Assembly: GCA_022606135.1 (NCBI GenBank)
Contig: JABYQN010000002.1
Location: 1,984,001-2,048,000, forward strand
DNA length: 64,000 nt
From: Fomes fomentarius
Taxonomy: Eukaryota; Basidiomycota; Agaricomycetes; Polyporales; Polyporaceae
Direction: 5' to 3'
Shown here: positions 35,301 to 47,767 of the stretch, piece after piece
How the letters are laid out: every line of letters starts with the position of its first letter
Numbering within the stretch: the stretch's first letter is position 1
The notes under the pieces: model-generated
Told to the model about the DNA's origin: nothing
Databases searched by the model: none
The model's input: only the letters and a program-made list of their open reading frames with translations
Translations under genes and position numbers: made by a program

Positions 35301-36913
35301 TGACTGTGCTGCCAGGTGACTTTCGAGAAATTGGAGTTCTCTCCGCTAGAACGCAAGATCTACGACTCGCTGTACTTGGATGCGAAGAAGGACTTCGAGC
35401 ACCTCAACGAGAAAGGTCTCGTCAGCCGGAACTACACGCACATTCTCGCAATGCTTATGCGGTATGCCTCTACACTCCTTCATCAGAACCGACTGCTGAG
35501 TGATATCTTTGTAGACTGCGTCGAGCTGTGTTACACCCGAACCTCGTCCTCTCTTCGACCGACAATGCTGCTTCGAAAGCCCCGAGTAGCAGCAGCATGA
35601 TTGACGTCAAGGATCTTATCCAACGTTTCGGAGAAGGCGAGAATGCAGTAGGCGAGAGCAAAGTCTACGCTGAGGGTGTGCTTGCCAATCTCGGGCAAGA
35701 GAAAGACGCAGAATGTCCTATTTGTATGGACGTGATGGAGACCCCGACAATCCTGCCCGACTGTATGCACCAGTGGTAAGCCGTTCTTGGCTTCACACTC
35801 CACCATCCACTGACATCTACGTTGCAGCTGCAAGGACTGCATCATTGCATTCTTAGAGAGCTGCCGAGAGAAAGGTGAAGACGGGAAATGCCCGACGTGC
35901 TCTCGCGGGCCGGTGCAGGTAGTCTGATTGACTATGGAAGCCCATGCAACGACTGATCGTCCGAGGATGGCTTGCAGGAGAGCGATTTACTCGAAATCGT
36001 CCGTTCAAGGCAGAACACCGGCAATCAGGATCCAGCTGGCGACGACGGACAGGCCCCGGCCTCGACAGTTATGCTGCGACGAAACGACTTCCGTTCTTCA
36101 ACAAAGCTAGAAGCCCTTGTACAGCATCTTCGTGCGTTAGTTCCCGATCTAGCCTCCGTGCCATCTCATTCATCTGTGGTCCCTTCCATGTAGGACGTCT
36201 AAGAGATCAGGATCCATGCTTCCGAGCAGTGGTCTTCTCCCAGTTCACCTCCTTTCTTGATCTTATCCAAGCAGTGCTGGAGCGCGAAAACATCGCATGG
36301 TTCCGGTTCGATGGCTCTATGGACGTCAAGAAGCGAAGCGAGGCTGTCGCGGGTTTCAAGGCACCCTCCAGCGAGGCGAAAGTGCTGATCATCAGTCTCA
36401 AGGCTGGCGGCGTCGGATTGAATGTAGGTGCTGAATGGCTTCAGAGTATATTATGCTCATGTTCATGTTGTAACTAATCAAAGCTGACGAATGCTAATCA
36501 TGTCTTCATGGTGAGTACTTGAATTCATTGGGTATACTTTCTATGATCAATTGCCAACACAGATGGACTGTTGGTGGAACGCGGCCACGGAGAATCAAGG
36601 TTGGTCGTGTTATCTCCTCTTCGTTGAACCCGACCTAATAGTTATACAGCAATCGACCGTGTACACAGAATTGGACAGGAGAAGACCGTATATGTGACCC
36701 ACTTCATCGTGCGTGTTTGATTCACCTATTGACACCCAGCACTGCTCACGTAGCACGCAGGTTTCCGGGACTATCGAAGGGCGTATCTTGCAAATTCAGA
36801 AGAGGAAGACCGCCATCGTCAAGGAAGCCTTCAAAGGCAAACGCGACGGTGACCCAGACAGTATCGAGAATCTCAAGATTATGTTTGGCGATGACGGGGA
36901 CGTTGACATTTGA
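32315..36913 (+). CDS. RAD5: Rad5-type DNA repair helicase and ubiquitin ligase (HIRAN-SNF2-RING)
   Basis: Nuclear postreplication-repair protein of the Rad5/HLTF family that extends PCNA ubiquitin chains and remodels stalled forks. Twenty-one exons between 32315-33035 and 36761-36913 join in frame to 1132 residues. The N-terminus is acidic and Ser-rich with a basic KKRK patch. The HIRAN domain starts near residue 230 ([20 protein letters not shown]). The SNF2 ATPase carries [22 protein letters not shown] and [16 protein letters not shown]3HC4 RING ([12 protein letters not shown] ... CPTCSR) is inserted before the C-terminal lobe, which has [29 protein letters not shown] and DRVHRIGQ. Unusual exons: 5 nt at 34149-34153 and 12 nt at 34755-34766. 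The 5-nt exon makes the Walker A read ADVGMGKT, one residue shorter than the usual ADEMGLGKT pattern. Confidence 0.93.
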
Positions 36914-38032
36914 TGCCCATAATTTCCCCGCACATGCGATACACCATTACTCTAATACATTCTTGAGGGTCTACCGTCTGCTACTACAGTGCCTTGCATA
37001 ATTCTGTGAACACGCCAGATTTTCTCGCGCAGGCGCTTTTACTGCCAAAGACGCTGCTTCGAGACCCGCGCACACATGATGATATACTTAACATACTGCT
37101 ATCAGTTCAAACTTCACTCATGGAATTGTTCTAGCCACTCCAGGCGTGCAAATGATGCAAATGAGGTCGGCGATGGCGCGAGATTGGGCGTCTGCTCGAT
37201 TTAGTAGTTGAAGCGCCGGTGCGAGAAAATTCGCTGTATGATTATCCACTGATAAACTACATAAGTTATAGCCCTCCGGGCGGTCCTGGACACTGCGATG
37301 AGAGTAGCGGTATCGATGTCGAGTATGAGAAACTGTAATGATCAGGCGTTACTAGTAGCGCCGCGAGACGGGCTCAGCACCGTCCTGCTCGTACATGCGC
37401 GTGGCATGCTTGACGACCCTACACTCAACCACTTGAGATAACATACGCTCATATTCCTAATCTTCAGCCTGTGGCTATCTGACAAGTCGCTCTCGTGCAG
37501 ATCAGCACTACGGCCACTGATGCCAGGGGTACCGTGAAAAGCACATACCATATACACTCACTTGAAACACTTAATGCACCAAACTCGGTACTTTCCCACA
37601 CCAAAAGGACTGCACGGCCTGTCCACTAGTCAGTGTCCAAATATGGAAGTGCGTTCCTGGTACAACGTAAGTTGCTTATTAGAACATGAGCTCCCGAACA
37701 TGCTCTGCCCATTGCCACTGTGAATCTGTCACTGTACAGACTAGTCTCTGGTCAGAGTTTAGACGAAGATCGTTGCTGCAATCTCTTCGGAGTGTTGCAA
37801 ATGCTCTTCAAACATTTAACACTATCAGTCTCTGATAGATTGACAGGCTGAAGGCACTCCGGCATAAGAATACTGAGTTGTGATGCTTAGTTCATTATTG
37901 GAAAAATGTCCCCATATAAATACCAGCACATGCAAGAGCATAACCAAGGATCCCAAGTACTATACATTCTCTGAAGTAGTGTATGAAAATTCTTCCGAAA
38001 CCCGTATGTTGACCTTTTTTGCCAGGAACTGC
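36914..38032. other. Intergenic region between Rad5 and laccase 2 stops
   Basis: 1.1 kb between convergent genes. No frame above about 75 codons looks coding. No repeat or RNA gene recognised. Confidence 0.5.
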
Positions 38033-40161
38033 TCACAGGTCCTCCTCTGGGAGCGCGTTGTACGTCGGGCACAAGTCCGACCACGCCTGCGGGACAGGGT
38101 TCACGGCCGCGACGTTCGGGATGTCCTCAGCGAAGACGACAGCAAACCCGGCCTCGAGGTGGAAGTCGATGTGGCAGTGGAGGAACCACGGGCCAGGGTT
38201 GTCGGTCCGGAAACGGATCGTGACGTTATCGTTGTTAGCCGGCGTGCCCGTGCTGACGACGTCGCGCCAGACGGGGTTGTCGTAGTTGTACGTGCTGCTG
38301 CCGGCGCTGCGTACGACAGCAAAGGCGTGCTGTGGAGACAAGTCGTTCAGCATTGGCGTCCAAGAGGAGGGACGCGCAGAGGCAAAGAGACTTACACCGT
38401 GCAAGTGGAAGGGGTGAGGTGCGCCTGGGGCGGCAGCAGTTGCTGGCAAAGAGATCTCGATGTCCGCGTTGGACGGAAGGGCATATACGCTGCCCGAAGG
38501 AAGGAGATCCTGGGCTGCGCTCGCACCGCTCAGGATCTGCAAAAGGACGGGGACAGTAGGAGGTGTGAAGGAGGCGCCATTGATGAAGAAGTTCGTGCCG
38601 TTCTGACACAGACCGAGGTTAGAAGGGCGCGTGACACTAGTTATAAGATGATCACTCACAAAGTTGAATGCCATGTTGATCGCCAAATCCACACCGCCGC
38701 GAGTCGCCGTACCGGGCTAAAGCAAGGAGTTGTCAGTTTGTTGAGGTCCAGTAGGTGCGAAGCGGTGATTACATACCACTGTCAATGCATCCAGAGTATG
38801 CAAATCAGTCTCTACCAGAGGGTTTGAGAAGGGCGTCTGAGACGTGGTGGGTTCGTCCTCCGCGGCACCATCGTAGCGCAGAATAGCGGAGTTGACGCCG
38901 TCAGCAAAGCCGGTCGTACCAAAGTTAGGGTTGGCGCGGATCCAGTAGTTACCGACATCTTGGTCAGCGGTAAGCTAGCCGAGCGATGTGAGTAACTACG
39001 CTCAAAACGTTCAGGTAATGTCACAAACCACGAAGGAGTACCGCTGAGCAGCAAAAATCTGGAGGTTGTCGACAGTGTGAGGTTCAGTGTTGATACTGTC
39101 GACCTCGATGATGTTCAAAGTATGTCCATCGATGCTGAAAACGTGGTTCGGGTCGCAGGAAAGTGACACTAAACGGAAGCGGTAGCTAGAGGGATACCGT
39201 CAGTAACTACATGTGGGACTCATGTGGTCGATATAGTATACCCACCGTTTCCCCTTCGTGACGTTGATCACCGCCAATTCGGCGTTGGGAGTACCGGTGC
39301 TACGGCCGAGTCCGTTGATGAGGGTGGAGTCGGCACCGAGCCTGAGGAGCAATAACGTTCAATCAAAACAGATGAATGTCCACTGCGAGAAACTCACGGG
39401 AATGCTGGCCCAAGCCTAGCAGCGGTGTGGTACCAGTCGGCCAGGGTGATCACAGTGGAGTCTGTGAGGGATGTTAGTCAAATTCACACTGAGACTTCTC
39501 ATGACGGTGATTACCATCGTCGACGTCGTAGAGGCTAGCATGGGGATCTTGAGGGTCATAAACAACGAAGGGGCCCCTGAGACCGTCACAGTACTGCGTG
39601 GACAGGTGACTGTGGTACCAGAAAGTACCTATGTATGATACGTCAACACGCGTCCGTCCTCAAGGTTGAAGAACGGTCACTTGCCTGCTTGGTCGGGAAC
39701 CTGGAAGTCATACAGGAACGAATGTCCGCTAGCAATGGGACATTGGTTGATGAATGCCGGCCCGTCTGCCCAGTTGGTGCCGTGTTGGAAGAAGCCATGC
39801 CAGTGCTGGAATGAACTCGTAAGATGAGTCGTGCGGTTTACCGACATAGCACTCACAATACTAGTGCTCTTCAGCATCGTGTGATTGGTCAAGTTGTCAA
39901 CGACGTTGAGTTGGAATCGATCACCCTGGATGGCAGATGAAAACCGATTGTGCAATTCGAAGAGACGATGAGGAGTACCTTGTTCCCAGTGATGAGCGGA
40001 GAAGGGAATTGATTATTCACTAGGATAGCAGCACGAGTGAAGCCATCGGGGCTGACATCGCCATCCGCGATGGTGAGGTCAGTCTTTGGACCGATGCCAG
40101 CGAACGCGGTCGCGGCGAGGGAGAGGATGATGTAGGTGAGCAGAGACTGAAACTTGGCCAT
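38033..40161 (-). CDS. Laccase 2 (secreted multicopper oxidase, EC 1.10.3.2)
   Basis: Second laccase, 520 residues from eleven exons (40161-39979, 39925-39857, 39805-39685, 39628-39515, 39461-39398, 39341-39246, 39185-39029, 38974-38777, 38716-38660, 38602-38396, 38329-38033). The signal peptide ends about at [15 protein letters not shown], very like Trametes laccases. The four copper motifs are complete: [43 protein letters not shown] and [12 protein letters not shown], again with Phe at the T1 axial position. Intron positions and most exon lengths equal those of laccase 1 (183, 69, 121, 114, 96, 157, 57, 207, 297). The intron after PDQAG begins with GC (39684-39679) where laccase 1 has GT. 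The gene faces Rad5. It is likely under inducible control, but I saw no certain metal-response element. Confidence 0.95.
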
Positions 40162-40241
40162 GGCGTCTGGGGTTGAGTAAGAGTGATCTGAAACTCAAGT
40201 GTGCCTCGAGTTGTGGAAAGTAGGAGGCTACGTACCATCTC

Positions 40242-40248
40242 TTTTATA
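40242..40248 (-). promoter_or_regulatory. TATA box of laccase 2
   Basis: On the coding strand the sequence is TATAAAA, about 81 bases before the laccase 2 start codon. Motif and spacing fit a core promoter. Confidence 0.65.
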
Positions 40249-43200
40249 CGTTCTCGACAGACCAAAGTGGCGCCAGAGTGCGATTGTATATGGAAACACC
40301 ACCAAGGCAATGTACAAACATGTAGCGGTCCTTGTCGGAATATTGCCAGCGGCTGCTGCCTGACACCAGGGAGATTCAATCGGACTGGCCCTGAAAGGCG
40401 GCGGTCGCGCGAAACGTATGGCGAGCGTGAGAAGGGATGGAGACGAAGAACATAACCTTGCCTCTCACGGACGCTTCAGTGCGCGTCCCGAGCAGAGTCG
40501 GCCTAGGCGAAGGGACGAATTGAGAGAGCTCGGTGCCGGAAGATTGCTCATCCAGGTTTGAGAAACCGTCCATCTGGACCCGATGAATGAGTTCGTTTTT
40601 GTTCTAGCGCTGTGCGTGGGTATGTGATGATGTCGAGAGACCTAGCCTCGCTGATTGAGAATGGTGCTGTATGCTCCGTGAGCACTTTATGCGACGAACG
40701 ATGGGTATGTGGGTATACCAGTGCGTTAGCTGCGGTGATGGTCGTCGAAAGCTAACTGTCACAGTGCAAATGATGGTTCCTGTCAGTGGCAGTATCTATA
40801 AGTCAGTAGAATATGCAATATATCGTGATTCGGACACACCTATCGAGACAGACCGGCGATGAACCGTCAGCGTACAGAGCCGGGTTCACCAGCGGACTCG
40901 GAGCACGTAGCAGATGATTGGCCGACATCTACTACCGGTGCGTGAGACAAACAACAGATGGTAGAGAATATCAAGATAGCACTATACCAGGCGTCATAAG
41001 GTACAAGTTGCAGAAGAAGAGAGGACGAGCATCGGTGGGAGTCGGGGGAGGATGTCATCCTGATCCGCTGACAATTCGAACGCCAACAAACAAGTATGCC
41101 TAAACCGGAAGCGCCCCACACCCGTCCTGACGCTGCCGAGCGCTTGCCAATTGGACATCGCCACGCGCGCACATTCAAACCTGAGCTCGTTTCCAATCCA
41201 TCCTGACTCTTGCGGGCTACCAGTCCCGCTCGACAGACCCGAACAGTCTCGGTCTGGCTAGTGCTCGACGAGCAGAGCTTTACCTGTACATAAGCATCAG
41301 CAAGTAAGACTTTCCCAGTGCCAGTGGTGAGCGCCATTACTGACTCCGGATCCGGATCCATTGTAGTCTGTCATCTGTGTTAACAGCTCATTCCACCATG
41401 CATCGGATTACGAGCGACTTCAAAAGCAAGCGAGGCGGTCTCGACCGACCAACTCCACCTGCAGTCAAGCTTCGTGCTCGAGGCAGGACCAGGCGGCACT
41501 AGTACTCTTCGTCGAGCCCCCCATGATACCAAATTTGCCCTACAGAATACAGAAGTTGTCTTGTAAAAGGTATTTACTTGTGCCTTGCCGTCCTGACATC
41601 AATCTCGCCGCCTCTCTCTATTACGTCTGTCGGACACTACCATCCATCCCTGCGGCGTATCACCGAGTCATCCAACCGGGCTACCAATCCTGCCGTCTCG
41701 CTCTCCGTGAGACATGACAAATCCTTCATGCGGTCCTTCATGCGGTCGCAAACCCTCCCCAGTGCACCGTTTCCGCACTAGCCTCTGGGTACGCTTCGAC
41801 CAACAGTCTCTCACTCTGGTTACTTGCTGAATGTGGTTCAGGGCCTCCTGTGCACCATATGATTGATCGCCATGGACGTAAAACCCCTTTTATGAATTAG
41901 CACGGAATGAGCTTGAGAAATCAGGGGGCGTGAGTACATCACCAGAACGTGGTCTGTTCACTTTGCGTGCAATCACTAGGGAATGGTTTGAATATCCAGG
42001 TAGAGTCGTACATCCATCGCAGGCGCCGGTCTATGGAGCTGACGCGAAACGCGGCGACATGACCGTCTCCCGGTATGTGCCGTAGTACCCACAAGATGGG
42101 CACTCGCTTCTCTAACTCTCACTGATGACCACCAGATGTCTGTTCGTTCTCAGGTACTCACCGGGAAGCCGCCTCCCGTTCCTCGGTAGTATGCAGTTCG
42201 CTGTGAAACGCGCCCACCAACCCGACGGTCGTGGTCGCGCAGGAGCGTCACCGCCCACGGCGACTTGCTCAGTTCCCACCAACAACAATCAAGCCAGCCT
42301 CCTTTCACCCGCACTACCTCATTCCCGATGACCACAGGACTGGAGAGCACTTCGCAACCCTGACGCCCAGCTGTCCAGAGTGTTGTATCCGAAGTTTTCC
42401 CATGGATGGGAAGTCTCGCGGCAGCGCTGGCCACCAATCAATTCAGGCTTCGTGGCCCATATGCCTCGTCCGCAGTGGCGCTCGGACCGTGAGTCAATCG
42501 CTCTTGATCTCGCAATGAAGCAAATACCAGACTCCAGCTGCCATCAGTGAACGCTCCGATAGAGTAATAGATTTGCTGACCCACCGGACCTAAGTCTGAC
42601 AGCTCTTCTGCGCGACTGCGCCAACCATAATGCTTATTGCATCACGATTCTGAAGTCACCGTCGGCTCGGTAGACTGACTCCGCCATCGTACCACTGGTG
42701 CCATTCATGTTCGTGCACCGTCGGACGGTCGGAGGAGTATAGCTACCCGACGACCGACCACTCGATGAATTGGAACCACGTATCTGTCTTGCTTGGCACA
42801 AAATGCATTGGTCAGTTTTCGGTCAGTTGACAGTTCGTGCTTCACAGGCTGACTATGCGTCATTGTCGAAAGACAGTTCGCACACACACAATCCTATAAG
42901 CTAAGCTGATTGCTGCACTCGCCCTCTCTCACGGACGAACAACATGCAGATGACATACGGCTTCTGACGATCCGTCGGTCGCGTACGTCGGGGGTCATAA
43001 CTGGCTCATGTCATCATGTCGCAAAACAATGCAAGTCTCTGTCATGCACAGGTCCAGGTACATCTTCTACCATGTGCGCAGTCGGACGTGTGCCTGAGCT
43101 AGTGCCTCTCCTTCTGGTGCTCGTGCATCTGGCTCTAGTGCTCGGAGATCTTTCTGAGCTCTCCCTGACCAGTGACTACCAAAGGAGACTCACAGGAGAC

Positions 43201-44788
43201 TGTCAGCCGGCTGCCGATTCGGGACTTCCACCTTCCTAACCCAGGAGGAGCCTCAGCTCCTGTTCGGCTCCCAGACTCGCACACCGAATGACCCAAACGG
43301 AGGCCTCTTGACAGATTTTGCCCGGACACGCCAACACGATAGCAAAGCTGATGCACTTGCGGCCTGCACCGGCCCATCCACGTTCGCTTCCTCACCACTA
43401 CCAAAAGACGTCGGAGTAGTCGCGGAACCCCCATTCCCAATTCCTAAGCCATTCGCCTTGCATCCCACGGAAACCCACTCGCACGGTCTCTGTGTGACCC
43501 ACCGCGATCGCCGTTTTGCAGGACCGACCTGGGAGCGACACCGCCTTACGGGGTTTACGTTGTCGCATATCCAGATGCGGAACTAGCATAGGGTCTGCCT
43601 TTAGGGTCACGCAAACGCGTCTACTCTGGAGATGCCCGAGTGCCACGGCGGTCAGGTACGCAAGCACGCACGGCAGAAATGGCGCACGGACATTCGTAGG
43701 ACGTAAGTAGTCGAGTCGGGTGTCGGGTGTGGAAGGGCAGTTCTATTACCATCGGTACTGATGAACCCCTGCCCAGCCCTGAACGTCAGCATCCCACCTT
43801 CCTCAGGATCACCACCGCGATGTCGTTCTGACCGGACCATGCTTGGAACGGAGGGGGGTTTCTGTTCGGGACGTTCGGCAAGCCCGACGCGTTGCCTCCA
43901 TTGCTCCTACTACTTCCCATGGCAGACACGGCGGTGATCTTTCCTGCTGATGCATCTGCTTCTCCGTCAGGACACGTTCTACGATGAGCGGCCTCCCGTT
44001 CAACGCCCTCCCGAACTCCCAGTGGCAGTCCGAAGGTCGTGCCACCGTCGAAGTCGTTTGTGGCATCACCCCATCCTGATCACAAACCCCCCAAGACATT
44101 GCATCACACATTCGAGCGTGGAATACCCACGTAGACAGGGCCCGAGACAAGTACAGAACGCGCCTCTCTCTCGAACCCAACTCTGCAGGTTCAGTCACAC
44201 CGTATGGGCCTGCTTTGCGGACTAGCCTCGAACAGGACTTACTTGCACAGACCGGCCTGCACGTTCATCACCATCATCGTCCGCCATACAGTACGGAACA
44301 ATGCGCAGGCCGCGCCCGACGTGAGCAGGGTCGAGTCGGCGCTCAGTACTCAGTCCCCAGTCCGGTACCCCGGCGGTGCCTTGCGGCTCTCAAACGCCAG
44401 CTCGCGACGGCTGCGCATACTACACCCCATGCCAAGTGTCAGTTCACAGCTGCTGTTTACCTCACTGAAATAGACTTGCCTGCCAACAAGACAGCGCCGT
44501 CGACCGGCACAGTGCCCCATTTGTTATTCGCGGACTGTGTAGTACTTGATTTTCCCAAGGGTCGGGAAGTCGACGTCTGTATGGCCGACGACCTGCGCGG
44601 CTCCTGGCGATTCGGCGTGTATGCGCGTTTCCATAGCTTACAACCCGCCCATTTGACTTCTTTGGGGAATGGACAGGACCCGTCAAAGGATCCTGTCTTG
44701 TATGATTAGACGCTGCGCAACTAGACGGCACAGGCTCCGCAAAGACAGTACACGACACATACGAATAAGAAGCTGTGTGCGCGGAATT

Positions 44789-44833
44789 CATTCCCAGACA
44801 ACACATTCCCGGACGACACATTCCCGGGCAACA
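44789..44833. repeat. 15-bp tandem repeat, three units
   Basis: Three adjacent 15-base units of the form CATTCCC(A/G)G(A/G)C(A/G)ACA. Units differ at two or three positions. No coding context is known, so this is probably a small minisatellite. Confidence 0.7.
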
Positions 44834-45293
44834 AATGTGTTGAGGATAGCAGACTACGTGTACATACAAGGTTTGGGCTAAGGAACTGCGAGAGGGTCCT
44901 GAGAAAACATCATCGGGATTTGTCGCGCGATATTCGCGTTGACAAATCAAGGGCAATGTTCTGTAATGTTGTGGAGATACATGAACGTGGGCATACGATA
45001 CGTACGTATAACGATACAGGTGTCGAGATGGGTTCTCGTGAGCGTTCGCCAGACGGGTCTAGGGCAATGTCCATTCAAGGAACCCGGGACGTCGGAGCAG
45101 AGTAAGTATGGTACATTCGTCGCACATGCCATTGGCGGCAATCTATGTAGCACATCCCATCAATACGGCGAACAACTCGTGTTCGAGAAGGATGTCACTC
45201 ACGTACCTCGTCTAGGTATGACGGCATATATACACGTGACCGAGCGCCCGCAAAAGGCAAGAGCGCATTGAGGCACACGGCGCACCCAGAATG

Positions 45294-46079
45294 CTATCGG
45301 ATACCGGCTGCGGTCTCAAGCTTCGTGACTTCCTCCAACAGCGCGTCCCTGCCCTCTTCTAGCCAGTTGATATACTCTTTTGCGCGGAAAAGGATGCCGC
45401 TCTTCCCCTTCGTTCCTCTCCCGCGACTCCCGCTGCCCTTGGGACGCCCTCTGGTCGGCATGCCCGTGCCTGGGGGTGCACCAGCGGGCGCGAGGAGCGT
45501 GGTAAGCTGCAGGTAGCCGTCGCGGATCGCGTTGCGCCGCTTTTGCTCCGACATGATGTGGTTTAGCCTCTTCTGAGGCGTGGAGAGGAGCGGCTTGACG
45601 CGCGGCCCTGCGGCAGATGGGGTTCCCTGCGACGCTGGAGACGAAGAGGATGATGGAGAGCGGCTTCGTGTGCGTGTGCGCGGCTTTGTATCAACATGCT
45701 GGGCATGCGGAGGTTGTGTGGGTGTATGGGATGTTGGAGGCTGCGGCTCGGGCTGCGAGCTGAAAAGATTTGATGAGGAGGGTAGTTGGCCAAGTCCCGG
45801 GGGCGCCGTGTCCTGGATTGGGGGCTGATACAGAGGGTCTGTGGGGAGGTCCGGTAACTGCGGGAGGCCGTCTATGCTGAAGTCCCAGTCAAAGTTCTCA
45901 AGGAATCCGAAGAGGTCAGTGGTCTCGGACTGGGAGAAGAGTTCATTGGACGGTGGTAGCGGGGGCGGAGGAGGAGCGAGGCCATTGAGTGGAGAGTTGA
46001 ATAATTGGAAGTCGTCGAATGGGACGGGCGGGAGGAGGGCGTGGTCGTGCGGGGAGTCGTTGGAGTGTGGGGCAGACAT
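45294..46079 (-). CDS. bHLH transcription factor with expanded loop
   Basis: Single-exon gene of 261 residues. The basic helix-loop-helix lies at the C-terminus: RLNHIMSEQKRRNAIRDGYL supplies the basic region and helix 1, with the His, Glu and Arg residues that read CACGTG-type E-boxes. The loop is long and rich in Gly, Arg and Pro (GMPTRGRPKGSGSRGRG). Helix 2 is SGILFRAKEYINWLEEGRDALLEEV. The N-terminal half is Pro/Ser-rich with an acidic aromatic patch, TTDLFGFLENFDWDFSIDG, a plausible activation domain. The frame stays open further upstream, but I start at 46079 because the upstream part overlaps the divergent zinc-cluster gene. The two starts are 163 bases apart. Target genes are unknown. 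Confidence 0.85.
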   Translation of the reverse strand: MSAPHSNDSPHDHALLPPVPFDDFQLFNSPLNGLAPPPPPLPPSNELFSQSETTDLFGFLENFDWDFSIDGLPQLPDLPTDPLYQPPIQDTAPPGLGQLPSSSNLFSSQPEPQPPTSHTPTQPPHAQHVDTKPRTRTRSRSPSSSSSPASQGTPSAAGPRVKPLLSTPQKRLNHIMSEQKRRNAIRDGYLQLTTLLAPAGAPPGTGMPTRGRPKGSGSRGRGTKGKSGILFRAKEYINWLEEGRDALLEEVTKLETAAGIR

Positions 46080-46242
46080 AGTGGTCCGAGTTGAAAGGCC
46101 GGAAATGCCGGTGCGCGCCAATGAACGGTGGGGACGCTCGGGCTCGAGCCGGGATCGGGGTCGGCAGGGAACGGCAGTGGGCGGAAAAGAAGAAAAGCGG
46201 GGGATAAATCCCGTACGCTCCGAAACACCGCCCATCACCTCC

Positions 46243-47072
46243 ATGTCGGCCCTCTCAGAGGCCTCCACGCCGGCCCAGGACGCGGCCCCTCCGTCGATCG
46301 ACCAACAACTCCAGCAACATAACCAGCAACTCCCCGCCGACTTCCAAGGCCAGCCCCAGCAGGGCACATCCGGCTCCGGCGCCGCCCAGTCCGCCGACAG
46401 CGGCCGCAAGCGTGCGTACGCCGCCCCTCTCCCCGCCGTCGTCCGTCCTGACCTCTCCGCAACCAGCCAAGGCGCCCTCGGTACGCAGGGCCTGCACCGC
46501 TTGTCACGCCGGCAAGACAAGATGTAGCGAGGTCCTCCCCTGCCAGGTATCATCTCCTCCCCCCTCGTCCCCACTCCCACGCTCACTCCCCCTCCCACCC
46601 CCAGAGCTGCCTCAAGAGAGGTCTGGGAGCCACCTGCGCCTACCCCGACCCAGACGCCGATACTCACCAGAACCAAACACATCCTCGTATGTCGTCAGAA
46701 CCGTCAGAACCGCATAACCTCTCACGCTCTTTCCACACAGCACAAGTACCCCCCTTCGCGGCCGCTATGGCATATCAACCACCGCCGCCGCCGCCGCCGA
46801 TGCAGGGGCTCCCCCATCCACAGTACTACGACTACAGCAACACCTTCTCGGCCGCGCCCAACACTAGCGCCTCGACCTCCACGTTCCGTCCAAACAAGCG
46901 TCCACGACCACTCACAGAAGAGGAGGCCGCTGCTATCACGCGCAACTTCACTCGTGGTGATTTCTTCGTAGGCTCCAGCGCCCCAGTGCGCATCGATCCG
47001 CGTCTTCCCGTCCGTCTCACTCTTGCCGAGGGCGACCAGGTCCACTTCTCGATCGGGGAGGCCATCGTCTGA
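46243..47072 (+). CDS. Small Zn(II)2Cys6 zinc-cluster protein
   Basis: Fungal binuclear zinc-cluster DNA-binding protein. Exons 46243-46411, 46467-46546, 46605-46686 and 46741-47072 give 220 residues, far shorter than typical regulators of this class. The cluster is split by an intron: RRACTACHAGKTRCSEVLPC joins SCLKRGLGATC, spacing C-x2-C-x6-C-x5-C-x2-C-x8-C. No fungal-specific transcription-factor middle homology domain is present. The N-terminal part is rich in Gln, Ser and Ala. Downstream are a run of eight prolines from a CCG repeat (46781-46800), a basic patch PNKRPRPLTEEEAAAITRNF and a C-terminus ending VHFSIGEAIV. It shares a 163-base divergent promoter with the bHLH gene. Function unknown; a repressor or cofactor is possible. 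Confidence 0.8.
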
Positions 47073-47767
47073 TCTCTCGCCATCTCTCTCTCCTCCCTTC
47101 TTGTATTGTGTGGGTATATTGTGATGGACTTGCACTGTATCGTTGTCGGTTAGCTTTCTTGGTATGCCAGCGTGTCTCGTGTATGTATTACGCCGTCTCT
47201 GCTTGCCGTTGTCCGGAGAGTAATGAATATTGCTGATCCGCTGCCTCTCCGTCCCGCATGATCCTCAAGACCGGCTGCAGATCTTCTACCTCCCATGTAC
47301 GTCCTGGATTTATTGTGGTATGTTGCTCGTGGTCACCTTGTGCTATCCTGACTAACGTAGTTCATTGCGAAGCAACACAGTCTCGACGGGCTATCTTAAG
47401 ATTGCTATGTCCGTCTATGAGGTGTCCGCTATGATTCTGGCTTCGGCGCACCAACAAGAGCTACCATTCGAGCGTTGATCGAGATCCACGGCAATGTTGC
47501 CAGGCGGCTGGCTCGACTCTCGACGAACCTGGGATGCGGAGATGACGGTGGAGTGTCACAACGGAACACAGGTCCGATATCCGTGGAGCTTCGGCGAGGT
47601 TTGAACCATGGAGGTAGCATCAGAGTGACGCTAACATTCGCTGCTGTCGCCCGTTCGTCGATCCCCGACGGCCACAAGTCGGTCGATGTAGCGCCTGCAG
47701 CTGAAGAGTACATCAGTTTCAGTTGGCCCCTTGGAAAGAGGCCCCAGTGAACTCAAGCCGCCTTGCC
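47073..47767. other. Intergenic region, zinc-cluster 3' side
   Basis: About 700 bases with no supported gene. A 91-codon plus-strand frame at 47475-47750 has no recognisable features. Confidence 0.45.

Larger units (their letters stand above)
40162..45293. other. 5.1-kb gene-poor region upstream of laccase 2
   Basis: No gene is supported. The longest frames (40867-41361 minus, 164 codons, starting MDPDPESVMALTTGTG; 44215-44709 plus, 164 codons; 44462-44956 minus, 164 codons) have no recognised motif. A three-unit 15-bp tandem repeat occurs at 44789-44833, and a 12-bp sequence CTTCATGCGGTC is doubled near 41727-41750. It may be decayed repeat DNA, but no long terminal repeats, reverse transcriptase or transposase pieces were seen. 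Confidence 0.45.

Noticed and set aside
46080..46682. Upstream extension of the bHLH reading frame to 462 codons
   Set aside because: It runs antisense through the zinc-cluster gene exons and its residues look like low-complexity shadow translation. The ATG at 46079 begins a normal N-terminus.
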